The notes under the pieces are model-generated. The model was not told the DNA's origin, did not search any database, and worked only from the letters and a program-made list of their open reading frames with translations. Positions 23,445 through 33,338 of a DNA stretch of 64,000 nucleotides are shown here, piece by piece. The translations under genes and the position numbers were made by a program. Within the stretch, counting starts at the first letter, position 1; every line of letters begins with the position of its first letter. This DNA comes from Triatoma infestans (taxonomy: Eukaryota; Arthropoda; Insecta; Hemiptera; Reduviidae). The stretch is from the NCBI GenBank assembly GCA_011037195.1, contig JAAEAF010002320.1:62001-126000 (forward strand). Direction: 5' to 3'.

Positions 23445-23713
23445 GTTATAGTTGGTTCCGCAGAACTGGTAAGCATTAGAGATATTTTCCGTAGCCTGCT
23501 TCTTATAGTGGTCATTGACGGATTTCGGGTGTTTGCCCACCATTGGGATGTTCTTGTCAAATCAGTGCGATAACATAGACTTGCACAGAGCAAATTTAGT
23601 TGAGAGGACTCAATGAGTGACATGTTATCACATGGTTATGAGAAAAATATCCTGCTGTTGACCGGTCGATGACCACCAAAAGAAGTAGGGTATCACGGAA
23701 AATATCTCTGATG
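23445..23713. mobile_element. PLE-type foldback element, decayed copy of the 4493 family
   Basis: Arms carry 'gttggttccgcagaactgg' (left) and 'tatcacggaaaatatctctg' (right), as in 4493-4796 and 60990-63293. The TSD aaattaacctttctt (23430-23444) recurs with one extra T at 23714-23729. The left hammerhead core is degraded (stem II GGGC...CCC and GAAA remain); the right has lost stem II. Non-coding. Confidence 0.8.
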
Positions 23714-24132
23714 AAATTAACCTTTTCTTAATCATTTTTTTTTTTTTACATTATTTTGAACACTTTGAACCATTTTTGCTCCTACCATTAATCTTGTTTT
23801 GAACCAATTTTTACTTTATTTTGAACAATTATTTAAACAAAAATAAATGTATCCCTGCCTCTATATTACGCTTTCTTCTAAAGTGGCGTTTCAGTAGAAT
23901 TTAAGATCATAATATTAAGATAAAGGAATTATTAGAATTCCAATTTAAAAAAGTCAGTAATAGGAAGTAATAATTTTTTGAAAGATTTTCTGAGATATGC
24001 GGATGTTTCTCTAGAAAGCTTCATTGATTTTCTTTAACTTAGATTGCGGTTTGCATTTAAATAAAATTCAATGAGAATAAGGGATCACACAGTGGCGCTT
24101 CATGGGTAGTGAGAGTGGAATTTTACAACGAC

Positions 24133-24207
24133 TTAAGTTTAAATAACTTAGTTTTATAACTAAAATTTAAGTTTAAATAACTTAGTTTTATAACTAAAAT
24201 TTAAGTT
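24133..24207 (+). repeat. 34-bp tandem repeat, about 2.2 copies
   Basis: The unit begins 'ttaagtttaaataactta' and repeats exactly at 24133-24166 and 24167-24200, with a partial third copy (ttaagtt). Confidence 0.9.
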
Positions 24208-24789
24208 AACTTAACTTAGTTAAACTACTGACATTTCAAGTATTTCGTAGAATTTCAATCAAATTTTAGTTAAACTAGAACAGATTACCTTAATAACTTA
24301 ATCTAAATTGTATATTTTATAAAATCAGATACTGCTAGATTCACTCACCAGATTTCACAATTTAACTTCGTAAAAAGACGTTCAAGGAAAACAAAATAAG
24401 GATACTTACTTTACATATCCACCGTACCAAATATCTTAAATATCTTATTGGAACTTTCAATTGAAAGTTTGTTTTTTATTTGCTTACTTGGACCAAGTTA
24501 ATCTATGGTTTTGGTCTAATTTTCCCTTTAATTTTTATTTAAACTCCATATTTAGGTTAGGGAATATAATTTATTTAATTGTTCTACACGTACAGTCATA
24601 GTTAAAACTAATACAGCCATGATTTAAATAAAATAATGCAAAAACAAAATAATTAATAAATGTAAGTTAAACAAACCATAAAGAAAATAAAATGTAAAAA
24701 TTTATTTGAAAGAATCAAATTTAGAAAATACGCATTGCTCAGTCACTCATTCAGTAAATCAGCTTTATCATGTCGTATATTTTAGGAAC

Positions 24790-24960
24790 CCGGAAATGGA
24801 CCGCACGTTTTGGGTATTACATTTTTATTACATGGCGATCGTGGCAGATTTTCGAAATTGAGATTTTACTTCGCAAATATATGTTTTGACATCTCGTGCG
24901 TCCAAAAAAAGTGGTTGTTAGACAATGGTCTCTTTTTATGTGGATGTGTCATATTTTTAT
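24790..24960 (+). repeat. R-module repeat
   Basis: Shares 'ccggaaatgg', 'atggcgatcgtgg', 'ttttcgaaattgagatttt' and 'ccaaaaaaagtgg' with 12405-12510. The open frame 24810-25211 (133 codons) lies across this repeat, has no domain and is probably chance. Confidence 0.55.
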
Positions 24961-26746
24961 TTTCTCTTACTATCATAAGAGTCAAGTCACCACGTGAGCG
25001 CTACAACTTTGCTACATCCAAACATCTTTCTATTAATAGTTTACTTCTCCCCACTTTACTTCTCAATGCACTTCCAAATCAGAAGTCAGACAGGAAGACT
25101 CACCACACTCTTTTACGTAGAACCTCTGTAACTAACAGGATTAATTCACCAAAACCCAAGCTTTTGATGCCAAAAACCAAGTTGGATGTCAGTATTTGTG
25201 TGTTTCACTGAGGTATGTATTGAAGCGAAAAATAGTGTGTGTGCATTGTAATGTTAAGTGTCTTCTGGTTAATGGCTATATGAAAATATTATACATTTTG
25301 ACCACTTTTAAGTGAAATTAAATTTATTGCCAATATTCCAAGATTGAAGAAAGCGGCCACAGAACAGTAACTTTAGTGTAATTTATTCGTCAGTTTTTCT
25401 TTATTTCTATCAGATTTTTACATTCTCTTACTCCTAGCAATGTGACCTAGTCTCATTTTAACACATTTTGTTCAAACGTTTTACATCAACTGCACATACA
25501 AAGATCTACGACTTTTATTTGAAACATTTCTCTGGGAACGAAGGGTACTTTTGGTGGAGAGGTGGGGGTCACAGTTTCTTCTAAAGTGCTATTTCAGTTT
25601 ATTACACAATTGTATCATCTACAAAATATTAATTAGAATTAAATATGTTGTTGAAATTCCGAGTTTGAAAAAAAAATCGGATAACCGGAAATGTATTTTT
25701 ACTAGGTAGTATTTTTCACTTTTCTGTTATTTTCACTAAAACGACTCCAGCCAAAGTAGGAATGTGAATACATATTATATAAAAAGCTACAACTTTTACT
25801 TGTAACATTTCTTCTGGTAAGGGGTTATCTAGGAAAGAGGTGGGGTTATGCTTTTCTCTTAAGTGCTTTCGTGGTTGATTATACAAATCTTCCATCCAAA
25901 CAAAATTAATTAGAAACAAATGGAGTTGAAGATTAATTGCCAAAATTTGGAGTTGAAGAAAATTAGTAAACCGTAAGTACGTTTTTACTGAACAGCTTTT
26001 CAATTTTTGCGATTTCCTCCATAAAAACACCGACGAATTTCATTAAATTTGGTATAGTAACCCTAAACTATGTCAATCACAATTTTCAATAAAAAGAGTA
26101 AGGGAAAGTTGTGTGAGTGTTTCATATCAGATTTTTTTTTTAACTATCTATGTATCTATCTATCTGAATTTTCAATTGAATTTTTAAATAAAATTCGAGT
26201 TTTGGGAATTTAGTAGACTGCCGCTTTCCAGTTAATTTTTAATAATAACCATTTCCATTACGTTAAAATATTAAGGACATCTAAACATTGTATAAGAATC
26301 GAAACTTTGAACAACCTCAACAACAAGATAACAATAAAAGGAAGTATTCGGATGTTACAAAAAAAACATGAATTTCCTAAAATGACAATTTATTTATAAT
26401 AATTTTCATCTTTATAATTTTTCTTTTTTACATTATTTTAATTGGGCTGGAGATATTCAACAGTTCAAATTTTGGAAATTGCTTAAAGTCAATTTATGAC
26501 TCGCTAAACTGCTTGTAGCTTTAGAACCATTGTCCTTTTTATTCCGCTGTAGTAACACAAGATTACCTTAAAAAAACAAACAAACGCTTACATCAAAAAG
26601 AAATAGAACCAAACCTAATATTGATAACAACAACATAATAACAAAATATTAGTGAATAATGTGAAATATTTATGATATTATAAATGAAGGAAAGGATTTT
26701 GAGTTTCGGTCTTTTTTTAAACAAAAATAAAAAAACTTAAATTTTT

Positions 26747-26783
26747 GCCAACGTTTCGACAAATATATTGTCTTTTTCAAGGC
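26747..26783 (-). ncRNA. Hammerhead-like motif, left arm of family X
   Basis: Minus strand: GCC, UUGAAAA, A, GACA-loop-UGUC, GAAA, CGUU, GGC. All stems pair. The core carries the U3/A8 change. The exact mirror copy is at 27104-27140. Confidence 0.55.
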
Positions 26784-27103
26784 CTACAACATATAAATAC
26801 AATAGGTTATTTTTTGAAAGTAATAATAATTAAAATTATGGATTAATTTATAAAACATTTTTTTGGTTTACTTACATAAAAAATAAAAAATATAAAAACT
26901 AAAAAATCTTTAAAACATATCCAACTTGAACACTTATGTAAAATTTAGAACTAAAAAGTTGAGAACATCTCAACAACACAGAGAAAAGTGAAAGAATAAA
27001 TCACTTTTTATGTAAGTAAACCAAAAAAATGTTTTATAAATTAATCCATAATTTTAATTATTATTACTTTCAAAAAATAACCTATTGTATTTATATGTTG
27101 TAG

Positions 27104-27140
27104 GCCTTGAAAAAGACAATATATTTGTCGAAACGTTGGC
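27104..27140 (+). ncRNA. Hammerhead-like motif, right arm of family X
   Basis: Same sequence as the left-arm motif, in the opposite orientation; stem I GCC/GGC, stem II GACA/UGUC, core UUGAAAA and GAAA. Confidence 0.55.
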
Positions 27141-27412
27141 AAAAATTTAAGTTTTTTTATTTTTGTTTAAAAAAAGACCGAAACTCAAAATCCTTTCCTT
27201 CATACAAGTAACGGTCGAGAAGAATCTTCCATGATATTATAAATAATATGAATATTATGAAATAATATAGAAATCATTAAAATTTGCTTCATTTTGCATT
27301 TAAATTATAATTGTCTTCATATATCTTGCTTTATAAGTCATCTGCCAGCTGTTAAGTGATGACAGTTACTATCTTTCAGGTCTTAAAAAAAATACATATT
27401 GTATATATACAT

Positions 27413-27662
27413 GTCCTCACGCGTTGGTCTAGTGGCTAGCGCACTCACCTTTCGTGCGAGAATTCAGGGTTCGATTCCAGTCAGGGCAAAGTCGGTGTTC
27501 ACCCTGCATCCTGTTAGAAAGGAGGGAAGCTACAATTAGTAGCGTCCTAGTTAGCGAAGAACCTAACTAAACGGCGTGGGAACAGCGGCTTGCTTACCAC
27601 ACGCCCTCCTATTCAAATCGCCGTCTGGCAAGCCTTGGTCCTTCATGGGCTGTTGCGCCGTA
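27413..27662 (+). mobile_element. SINE-2 copy, full length
   Basis: tRNA-like head: A box 'tggtctagtggctagcgcac' (27425-27444) and B box 'gggttcgattcc' (27467-27478). The body includes 'aacggcgtgggaacagcgg' and the end 'catgggctgttgcgcc'. A TSD-like 'gtatatata' occurs before (27402-27410) and after (27674-27682). No poly-A. The gypsy LTR starts right after the downstream repeat. Confidence 0.82.
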
Positions 27663-27682
27663 GGAAAATACAAGTATATATA

Positions 27683-28249
27683 AGTTATATGAACAAAACT
27701 TAAGGATTCAACAGAAGATAAAGGAATGCAACCGCTAGCATATCATAACAATATATAAGGAGGCCACCGCCGGAGACGGGCAGTTCCTCTTTTACATCCA
27801 TCAAGTTTAGTACTAGTTCTAGGTTTACCAGGAGAGTGAGTTAAGTCCTTTTAAGTGTTATTATTCAGTGCGACAATTAAAGTGTTAAAACCCGTTGAAC
27901 CATACAACTAGGGTAAACCTCTTGCACTTTTGAATATAATAATAATATTTGAATACAGTAATAATTATAACAATTGAATATAATAATAAATAATTATAAC
28001 ATTTAAGTATAATAATAAATCCTAATAATTTGAACAAATTAATAACTTCTCAATATTAATTATAATAATTGAATATAATTCTTAATACTAACTATAACGT
28101 TTTTATCAATAATAATTATAGCTATTTACTTTATTGTTTAATAGTAATTAAATTATCCAATTGTAATCATTAAACAAATTGTAATTTCAATTAAATAAAA
28201 ATATATCTTTTTAAAAAGTGTTTCGAACTAAAAAGATATACATATAACT
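27683..28249 (+). repeat. 5' LTR
   Basis: Starts AGTTAT and ends ATAACT, matching inverted termini, directly before the primer-binding site. 567 bp. Preceded by TATA (27679-27682), the probable 4-bp target duplication. The 3' partner is absent, so the boundaries rest on the termini and the primer site, not on a pairwise LTR match. Confidence 0.8.
27752..27784 (+). promoter_or_regulatory. LTR core promoter (TATA and initiator)
   Basis: TATATAA at 27752-27758, with a CAGT initiator-like start at 27781-27784, about 29 bp downstream. The spacing is right for a pol II start. It would drive the genomic RNA of the element. Confidence 0.6.
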
Positions 28250-28266
28250 GGCGCAGTCGTAACGGA
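28249..28266 (+). other. tRNA primer-binding site
   Basis: TGGCGCAGTCGTAACGG immediately at the LTR end; the TGG pairs with the CCA end of a tRNA. The TGGCGCAGTCG form is the one I associate with a serine tRNA primer in 17.6/297-type elements. Its T overlaps the last base of the LTR. Confidence 0.75.
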
Positions 28267-28439
28267 CATTATTCTAAGTGAACTTAAAGTATATAAGCTT
28301 CAAGATAGAATGAGAACCATCCTTATACTGTAAGTAACAATTTAATATTAACCATTATTTACAAATTTTACTTAAACAAACATTAAAAGTACAGTAATAC
28401 TATCTCCTAGATTATCACTTGATTAAATTACGAACAAAC

Positions 28440-29397
28440 ATGGCTAGACAAGAATTAAAACGGGAATACTTAGACATGATCCCAGAATTCCACGGGGAAC
28501 CGGAATTATTAGCACGATTCATGGAAATTACAACCAAATTAGTAGTCAGGTTCGGGAGCGCGGACCCGAATGATTTTCAGAACGAATACCTGCAGTCATC
28601 AATTTTAGCCAAAATAAAAGGTCCAGCCCCACTTATAGTTCACAATTCAGAATACGCAACATTCGATCAATTAAAACAGGTACTGATAAATACGTACTCA
28701 GACAAACAGGACGGTTATACGTTAAACGCCGAATTGGTAAACATCAGACAAGGCTCGGATACACCACTCGAGTTCTACCAAAAAATTCAGGAAATTTTGA
28801 ACTTAATGCTAAGTTATTTTAAAAACAAAAAAACCCACAGCAGAGGCAAGAATACTAAGCGAATACGCTAGAGGACTCGCCCTCCGTACGCTACTACGCG
28901 GATTACACGAACCAATAGGATCTATACTAAAAGCTAAAAACCCACAAGACTTGAACACTGCATTGTCCATGCTGACTAACGATTTTCAATATAAAACAAC
29001 GACACAGTTCTTACAAAAACCCACACGTCAACCCAATCAAGTAATCCCAAAACACAACAAAAATTACCAACTCCAACACTATCAATCCCCACGTTATCAA
29101 CCCCAACAACACCAGCCTCAACATTACAGACAAAAATTCAACCCACACAACAAATTCTTCCCAAACACAGAAAGAGAAAACTTAACCAACCAGTTCCAAC
29201 AACCATCAACAAGAAACACGTTCCCACAAAATCAAAATGCACAACAACCACTACCGACACCAATGAGCATATCCACACGAAACACATCAAGAAGAAACTA
29301 CCCTACACATAACCAAAATGACGCACAAAATGAAGGGACACAAACACAACACAACTCTTTTGTTGAGGAAAGCCCGCCAGAAGACAATACTATATAA
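28440..29397 (+). pseudogene. gag, one frameshift
   Basis: The first ATG is at 28440. The N-terminal half (28440-28830) is a capsid-like helical region (IPEFHGEPELLARFME..., then SDTPLEFYQKIQEIL); the frame changes by one at an A-rich run near 28820-28832. The C-terminal half is rich in Gln, Asn and Pro and lacks a CCHC knuckle, as usual in this group. Gag would form the particle. It stops with TAA at 29395-29397, overlapping the pol ATG by one base (TAATG). Confidence 0.85.
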
Positions 29398-29855
29398 TGA
29401 ACTTGGAAAACGGAAATAAAGACCTACCTTACATAACGGAACCCACTTCTGGACATAAAATACTTATAGACACTGGCAGCACAAAGTCATTTATTAGAAA
29501 ACATATAGTCACAAATTATTACAGAACTAAACTACTGGACACACCCTTTGAAGTAACAACAGCTCACGGGACATCAAGAGAGAAACACAGTACGAAAATA
29601 AAACTACCAAATTTAACAAACACAAGCGGCACCGAATTGCAATTATACCTGTTCGATTTCCATGACGGATTCGACATATTTCTAGGATTAGATGTAATAA
29701 AACAATTAAAAATAAAATTAGACTTCGGGAAGAACATATGCTTTTCACAAGGAAAAGAATTACCTATAAGGTACTATAAAAAACCTGAGGAAGTAAAAAA
29801 GGAACTCATTATAAATAAAAACGTAAATGAAAACGCTAAAGGAAACTTAAATTAA
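29397..29855 (+). pseudogene. pol N terminus with aspartic protease
   Basis: Starts at an ATG overlapping the gag stop and carries the retroviral-type protease active site LIDTGSTKSFI (about 29460-29492), then DIFLGLDVI. It would cleave the polyprotein. The frame stops at 29853-29855, so protease and RT are now separated by an about 200-bp broken linker (29856-30058). The start could alternatively be reached by a -1 ribosomal shift from gag. Confidence 0.85.
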
Positions 29856-30906
29856 AATTTAAATAAAAATAAAAAAAGCGGAAATGAAAACGCGAACATA
29901 CAAATAGAGTGTAATACAATAAAAGGTTTTAGATTAAAACCCTTAGAAAAAAGTAGTAAATTTAAAAATTAAGAACCTAAAAAATGGAGAAGCCGTCATT
30001 CCCCAAATGCATATGAGAAGCGACTATCCATGAAGGTATCGTTAAAGTAAAAGAAAATATGGCATATTGCAACATTAGCAATGAAACCCATGACGAATTA
30101 GAAATCAATATTAGACAACAAATAGAAGTAATAAATTTAAACAATTTCATAATAAATAAAAACCCCACTAGGAAAAATATAAATAACTTTGAGAAAAGAA
30201 TAAACATGAATCAAATACGAACTGACCACCTGAACAAAGAAGAAAAACAAGCTATTGAAAAACTAACCAATGAATACAGTGACATATTTTACATGAAAGG
30301 AGAAGACCTAACATTCACTAACAAAATAAAACACCACATAAGAACTACTGATGAAATACCAATATATACAAAAACATACAGATATCCAGAAATACACAAG
30401 GAAGAAATTAATAAACAAATTGACGACATATTAAGACAAAAAATTATCAGACATTCATATTCACCATGGAACTCACCAGTCTGGATAGTGCCCAAAAAGA
30501 TGGACGCATCTGGAGAAAGAAAATGGCGCATAGTAATCGACTACAGAAAACTAAACGAAAAGACTATAGACGATCCATACCCAATACCAAACATAACTGA
30601 ACTTTTAGACAAGTTAGGAAGATGCCACTACTTTACCTTAATAGACTTAGCATCCGGCTTTCATCAAGTCGAGATAGATACAGACAAAAACAGCTTTCAG
30701 CGCAGAACGAGGACACTACGAATTTCTAAGAATGCCATTTGGATTACGTAATAGTCCCAGCACTTTCCAAAGAGTAATGAATTCCGTATTACAGGGAGTA
30801 CCAAATTGTAGAGTCTACTTAGATGATATAATAATATTTAGCACCAGCCTACAGGAACACATAAAGGACACAAGAAAGATATTTGACTTAGAGAAGCTAA
30901 CTTGAA

Positions 30907-31198
30907 TTTTTCTTTTTATGTTTTTTTTCCTATAGGCTGTTAGAATCTTATTCAATTTTCCTGGGTTGTTTAAACTCCAATTACATATATATATAAAACT
31001 ACATTTGTTACTGTGACGTTTCGGCTATACACTCGCCATTATCTAATATCAGAATTAAACTGTTTGATAATGGCGAGTGTATAGCCGAAACGTCACAGTA
31101 ACAAATGTAGTTTTATATATATATGTAATATATAATAAAAAACTCAGGCTGAAAACTGGTTCAAAATTAATTGGAGTTTAAACAACCCAGGAAAATTG
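30907..31198. mobile_element. PLE-type foldback element nested in gypsy pol
   Basis: An 11-bp TSD gctaacttgaa, itself pol coding sequence, lies at 30896-30906 and 31199-31209. Inner arms 30953-31040 and 31061-31198 are inverted copies ('cctgggttgtttaaactcc'; 'tgacgtttcggctatacac'). A 46-bp left segment lies outside the arms. No coding sequence. The right arm holds a complete hammerhead-shaped motif. Confidence 0.9.
31060..31098 (+). ncRNA. Hammerhead-like motif in gypsy-nested foldback
   Basis: Stem I CUGU/ACAG (4 bp), core UUGAUAA, one U, stem II GGC/GCC with a 9-nt loop, GAAA, CGUC. As in family X, the core has U at position 3 and A at position 8. The left arm has the mirror of stem II, GAAA and CGUCACAG, but its stem I partner is lost. 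Confidence 0.55.
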
Positions 31199-31250
31199 GC
31201 TAACTTGAAAGTACAACTAGACAAAACAGAATTTTGCAAACGAGAGGACT

Positions 31251-31306
31251 ACCTAGGACCTAGGATACCTGTCATAGGATACCTAGGACCTAGGATACCT
31301 GTCATA
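31251..31306 (+). repeat. 30-bp tandem duplication in pol
   Basis: The unit begins acctaggacctaggatacct; the second copy has 26 of 30 bases. It adds about ten codons in frame (YLGPRIPVIG), between the CKRE and TPTGVRPD blocks, where related elements have a single copy. Confidence 0.85.
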
Positions 31307-32215
31307 ACCCCGACAGGTGTTCGACCAGACCCAAACAAAATTACAGCTATAGAAAACTTTCTCATTCAAAAAACGACTAAACAACTACAAGCACTCCTCG
31401 GACTACTTGGATACTACAGAAAATTCATAAAGAACTTTGCTTTACTAACGAAACCATTAACAAAAAGACTGAAAAAAGGTATGAACATAAAACCAGAAGA
31501 CCAAGACTATAAAGATTGCTTTTATCTATGCAAGACATTACTGACAAATGAACCCATTTTACAATACCCCGATTTTTCCAAAGAATTCACACTGACTACA
31601 GACGCAAGTAACGTGGCAATAGGCGCAGTACTCAGACAAAAAATAGACAACAAGGACTTACCAATAGCTAACGCTAGCAGGACATTGAATGACCCCGAGA
31701 CTAACTTATCTACAATAGAAAAAGAATTACTTGCAATAATATGGAGCACAAAATACTTTAGACCGTATCTCTACGGACGAAAATTCAAAATTTACAGCGG
31801 ACATAAACTTTTATAATGGCTCTTTTCATTGAAAGAACCTAATTCGAAATTAATGAGATGGAGACTGAAACTAGAGGAATACGACTATGAAATTATGTAC
31901 AAAAAAGGAAAAGACAATAAAGTGCAGACGCTTTGTCTAGGATAGAACTAAACGTGAAAGAAACAAAGACAGACAAAACCACAGGGGACATAATAGAAGA
32001 CTTATAGAAAAAACAAAAACGTTACCAGACGAAGACGCAGATAAATTCATAAAAGATTTAATAACAAGATATTGCCAAAATAAACCAACACACACGAAGA
32101 GTCAAGTGAAGAAGAAACACAACTAATAGAACCAGACGACGGTGACAACGAATCATTAATAGTAAATCAGGACACAACCGACAGAGAAAATAACGAACAG
32201 GATGAAGATAGCAAC

Positions 32216-32599
32216 ATGACGGTACATTCGAATTTTCACGGAAATACGACACCGACAATTCCAATAATTGACGGACCCGTAAATTTCAGCAATACACAAA
32301 TAATATTATCATTAGTAAAATATGAACCAAGAGAACCTAAGATAAAGAAATTATTCAACACAAAGACTCGAATACTCGCAGAAATCTCAGAAAACAGTTT
32401 AGAAAAGGACATAATAGAATTCATAAAAGAATATATCCAACCGAAAACAAAATACGGACTTTATTTTGAAAACGATTTTTATATTCCCTTTACAGCTACG
32501 GTAATGAATCATTTTAAAGAGTCGGACGTTATGTTCGCAAAATTTACACAAAAACTAATAGACATAGAGGACGAAGACGAAATTAGGGAAACTATATAA
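32216..32599 (+). pseudogene. pol linker between RNase H and integrase
   Basis: An open 127-codon frame with the word order (VHSN, INTRI-like KTRILAEI, NDFYIPF, IEDEDEI) that I associate with the RNase H-integrase connector of 17.6/ZAM-type elements. No catalytic motif is expected. It is separated from RNase H by about 270 bp of frame-broken sequence. Confidence 0.65.
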
Positions 32600-32974
32600 A
32601 ACTACCATACAGGAAAAACTAATCACAGAGGTATAGAAGAAACGTACAACAGAATCAGAAGAACTTACTATTGGCCAAACATGAGGGAAACAATACAGAA
32701 CTACATAAATAAATGCGATGTCTGCCTAAGGGCAAAATATGATCGGATCCCAATCAAACCTAAATTTAATCACACACCTACCCCAACGAGACCATTCGAA
32801 ACACTACATATGGACAGTTTAACGTTGGACGGAAACAAGTTTCTTACAATAATCGATTCTTTTTTAAAATTCGCGCAAGTATACAAACTCAAATCAGGAC
32901 AAGGAATAGAAACAGCGGACAAACTAATCAAATACTTCACACACTATGGACTACTAGAACAAATCATTTCTAAA
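32600..32974 (+). pseudogene. integrase, truncated
   Basis: The zinc-binding HHCC domain is visible: H (32611 region), NHRGIEETY, YYWPNM, then CDVC (32713-32725). The catalytic core follows with D in HMDSL (about 32810) and D in IIDSF (about 32857). The third acidic residue (Glu) lies beyond the break. It would insert cDNA into the genome. It ends at the PLE foldback insertion at 32975-32990. Confidence 0.88.
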
Positions 32975-33056
32975 TGTTCTTTAGAATGTGGCTGGGTCCG
33001 CATTGCTGGATAACATCCGGTATTTTATCCGTCGTAGCATGCATATTAGTTATGTA

Positions 33057-33093
33057 CCTGACCGGTTTCGGATATTCATCCATCGTCAGAGCA
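33057..33093 (-). ncRNA. Hammerhead ribozyme motif, intact core
   Basis: Minus strand: CUGACGA, stem II GGAU-GAAU-AUCC, GAAA, CCGGUC. Both core boxes and the GUC cleavage site are intact; stem I is short (two pairs adjacent to the core). The mirror copy is mutated. Confidence 0.68.
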
Positions 33094-33246
33094 AATTCAC
33101 CAAGCTCGTGTAGAGGGTTCACTTCAACGAAATGTTTTTGTAGACTCACACTTGTTGGTTCAACAAGTGAACCAACTTCATGACCAAGTGTGAGTCTACA
33201 GAAACATTTCATTGAAGTGAACTCTCTACACGAACTTGGTGAATTT

Positions 33247-33283
33247 GCTCTGACGATGGATGAATATCCGTAACTGGTCAGGA
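33247..33283 (+). ncRNA. Hammerhead motif, right arm, core mutated
   Basis: CUGACGA and stem II are as on the left arm, but GAAA reads GUAA and the stem III word is CUGGUC. The GAAA change removes a core adenine, so cleavage is not expected. Confidence 0.6.
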
Positions 33284-33338
33284 GCAAAAATAATATGCAT
33301 GCTACGACGGATAAAATACCGGTTGTTCTTGAGAATGT

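Larger units (their letters stand above)
26686..27230. mobile_element. PLE-type foldback element, family X copy 2
   Basis: A perfect 14-bp TSD atgatattataaat lies at 26672-26685 and 27231-27244. Long inverted arms (26686-26880 and 27005-27200) carry a hammerhead-like motif each; the right end has the extra segment ending 'cgagaagaatcttcc', which is the complement of the left end of the 21515 copy. No coding sequence. Confidence 0.9.
25470..27410 (+). repeat. Duplication L, first arm, part 1
   Basis: Collinear with 55680-56985 in direct orientation. Shared landmarks: 'cttttatttgaaacattt', 'tttcatatcagattttttt', 'ttccgctgtagtaacacaag' plus 'attacctta' (26550-26573 and 56625-56650), and 'tgttaagtgatgacagttac' (27350 and 56925). 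A PLE foldback (26686-27230) interrupts this arm only. Diverged and non-coding. Confidence 0.8.
30059..31945 (+). pseudogene. pol: reverse transcriptase and RNase H, interrupted
   Basis: The N-terminal part has YSPWNSPVWIVPKK, WRIVIDYRKLNEKT and FTLIDLASGFHQVE (motif A). A frameshift at about 30699 leads to MPFGLRN and the catalytic box YLDDIIIFS (about 30817). The frame is cut by the foldback at 30907-31198 and resumes with KVQLDKTEFCK, TPTGVRPDPNK and LGLLGYYRKFI. RNase H follows: TLTTDASNVAIGAVL and STIEKELLAIIW; the usual TDHKPL reads SGHKLL and is followed by a stop (31815). A further frameshift lies near 31929 (VADALSR region). It would copy the RNA into cDNA. Confidence 0.9.
27683..32974 (+). 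mobile_element. Ty3/gypsy LTR retrotransposon (17.6/297/ZAM-like), 3' end lost
   Basis: Order: 5' LTR, tRNA primer site, gag, protease, RT, RNase H, linker, integrase. The element ends near 32974, before the catalytic Glu region of integrase, where a PLE foldback with its own TSD begins. No 3' LTR, polypurine tract or env frame follows. Inactivating changes: frameshifts in gag, after protease, in RT and after RNase H, stops at 31815 and near 31945, and a nested foldback (30907-31198). Without the nested insert it would be about 5 kb. It landed in TATATATA, the TA-rich target preferred by this group. Confidence 0.9.
32990..33323. mobile_element. PLE-type foldback element at the gypsy 3' break
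   Basis: TSD tgttctttagaatgt (32975-32989) and tgttcttgagaatgt (33324-33338), 14 of 15 matching. Arms 32990-33165 and 33175-33323 are inverted ('ccggtattttatccgtcg', 'gtgtagaggg', 'agactcacactt'). The outer 'gctgggtccgcattgctgg' resembles the ggttggttccgcagagctgg end of the coding PLE. Each arm has a hammerhead motif. Confidence 0.88.

Noticed and set aside
24133..24207. CRISPR-like or satellite array
   Set aside because: Only about two tandem units with no spacers.
24810..25211. 133-codon open frame
   Set aside because: Overlaps an R-module repeat whose other copies have no matching frame; no domain seen.
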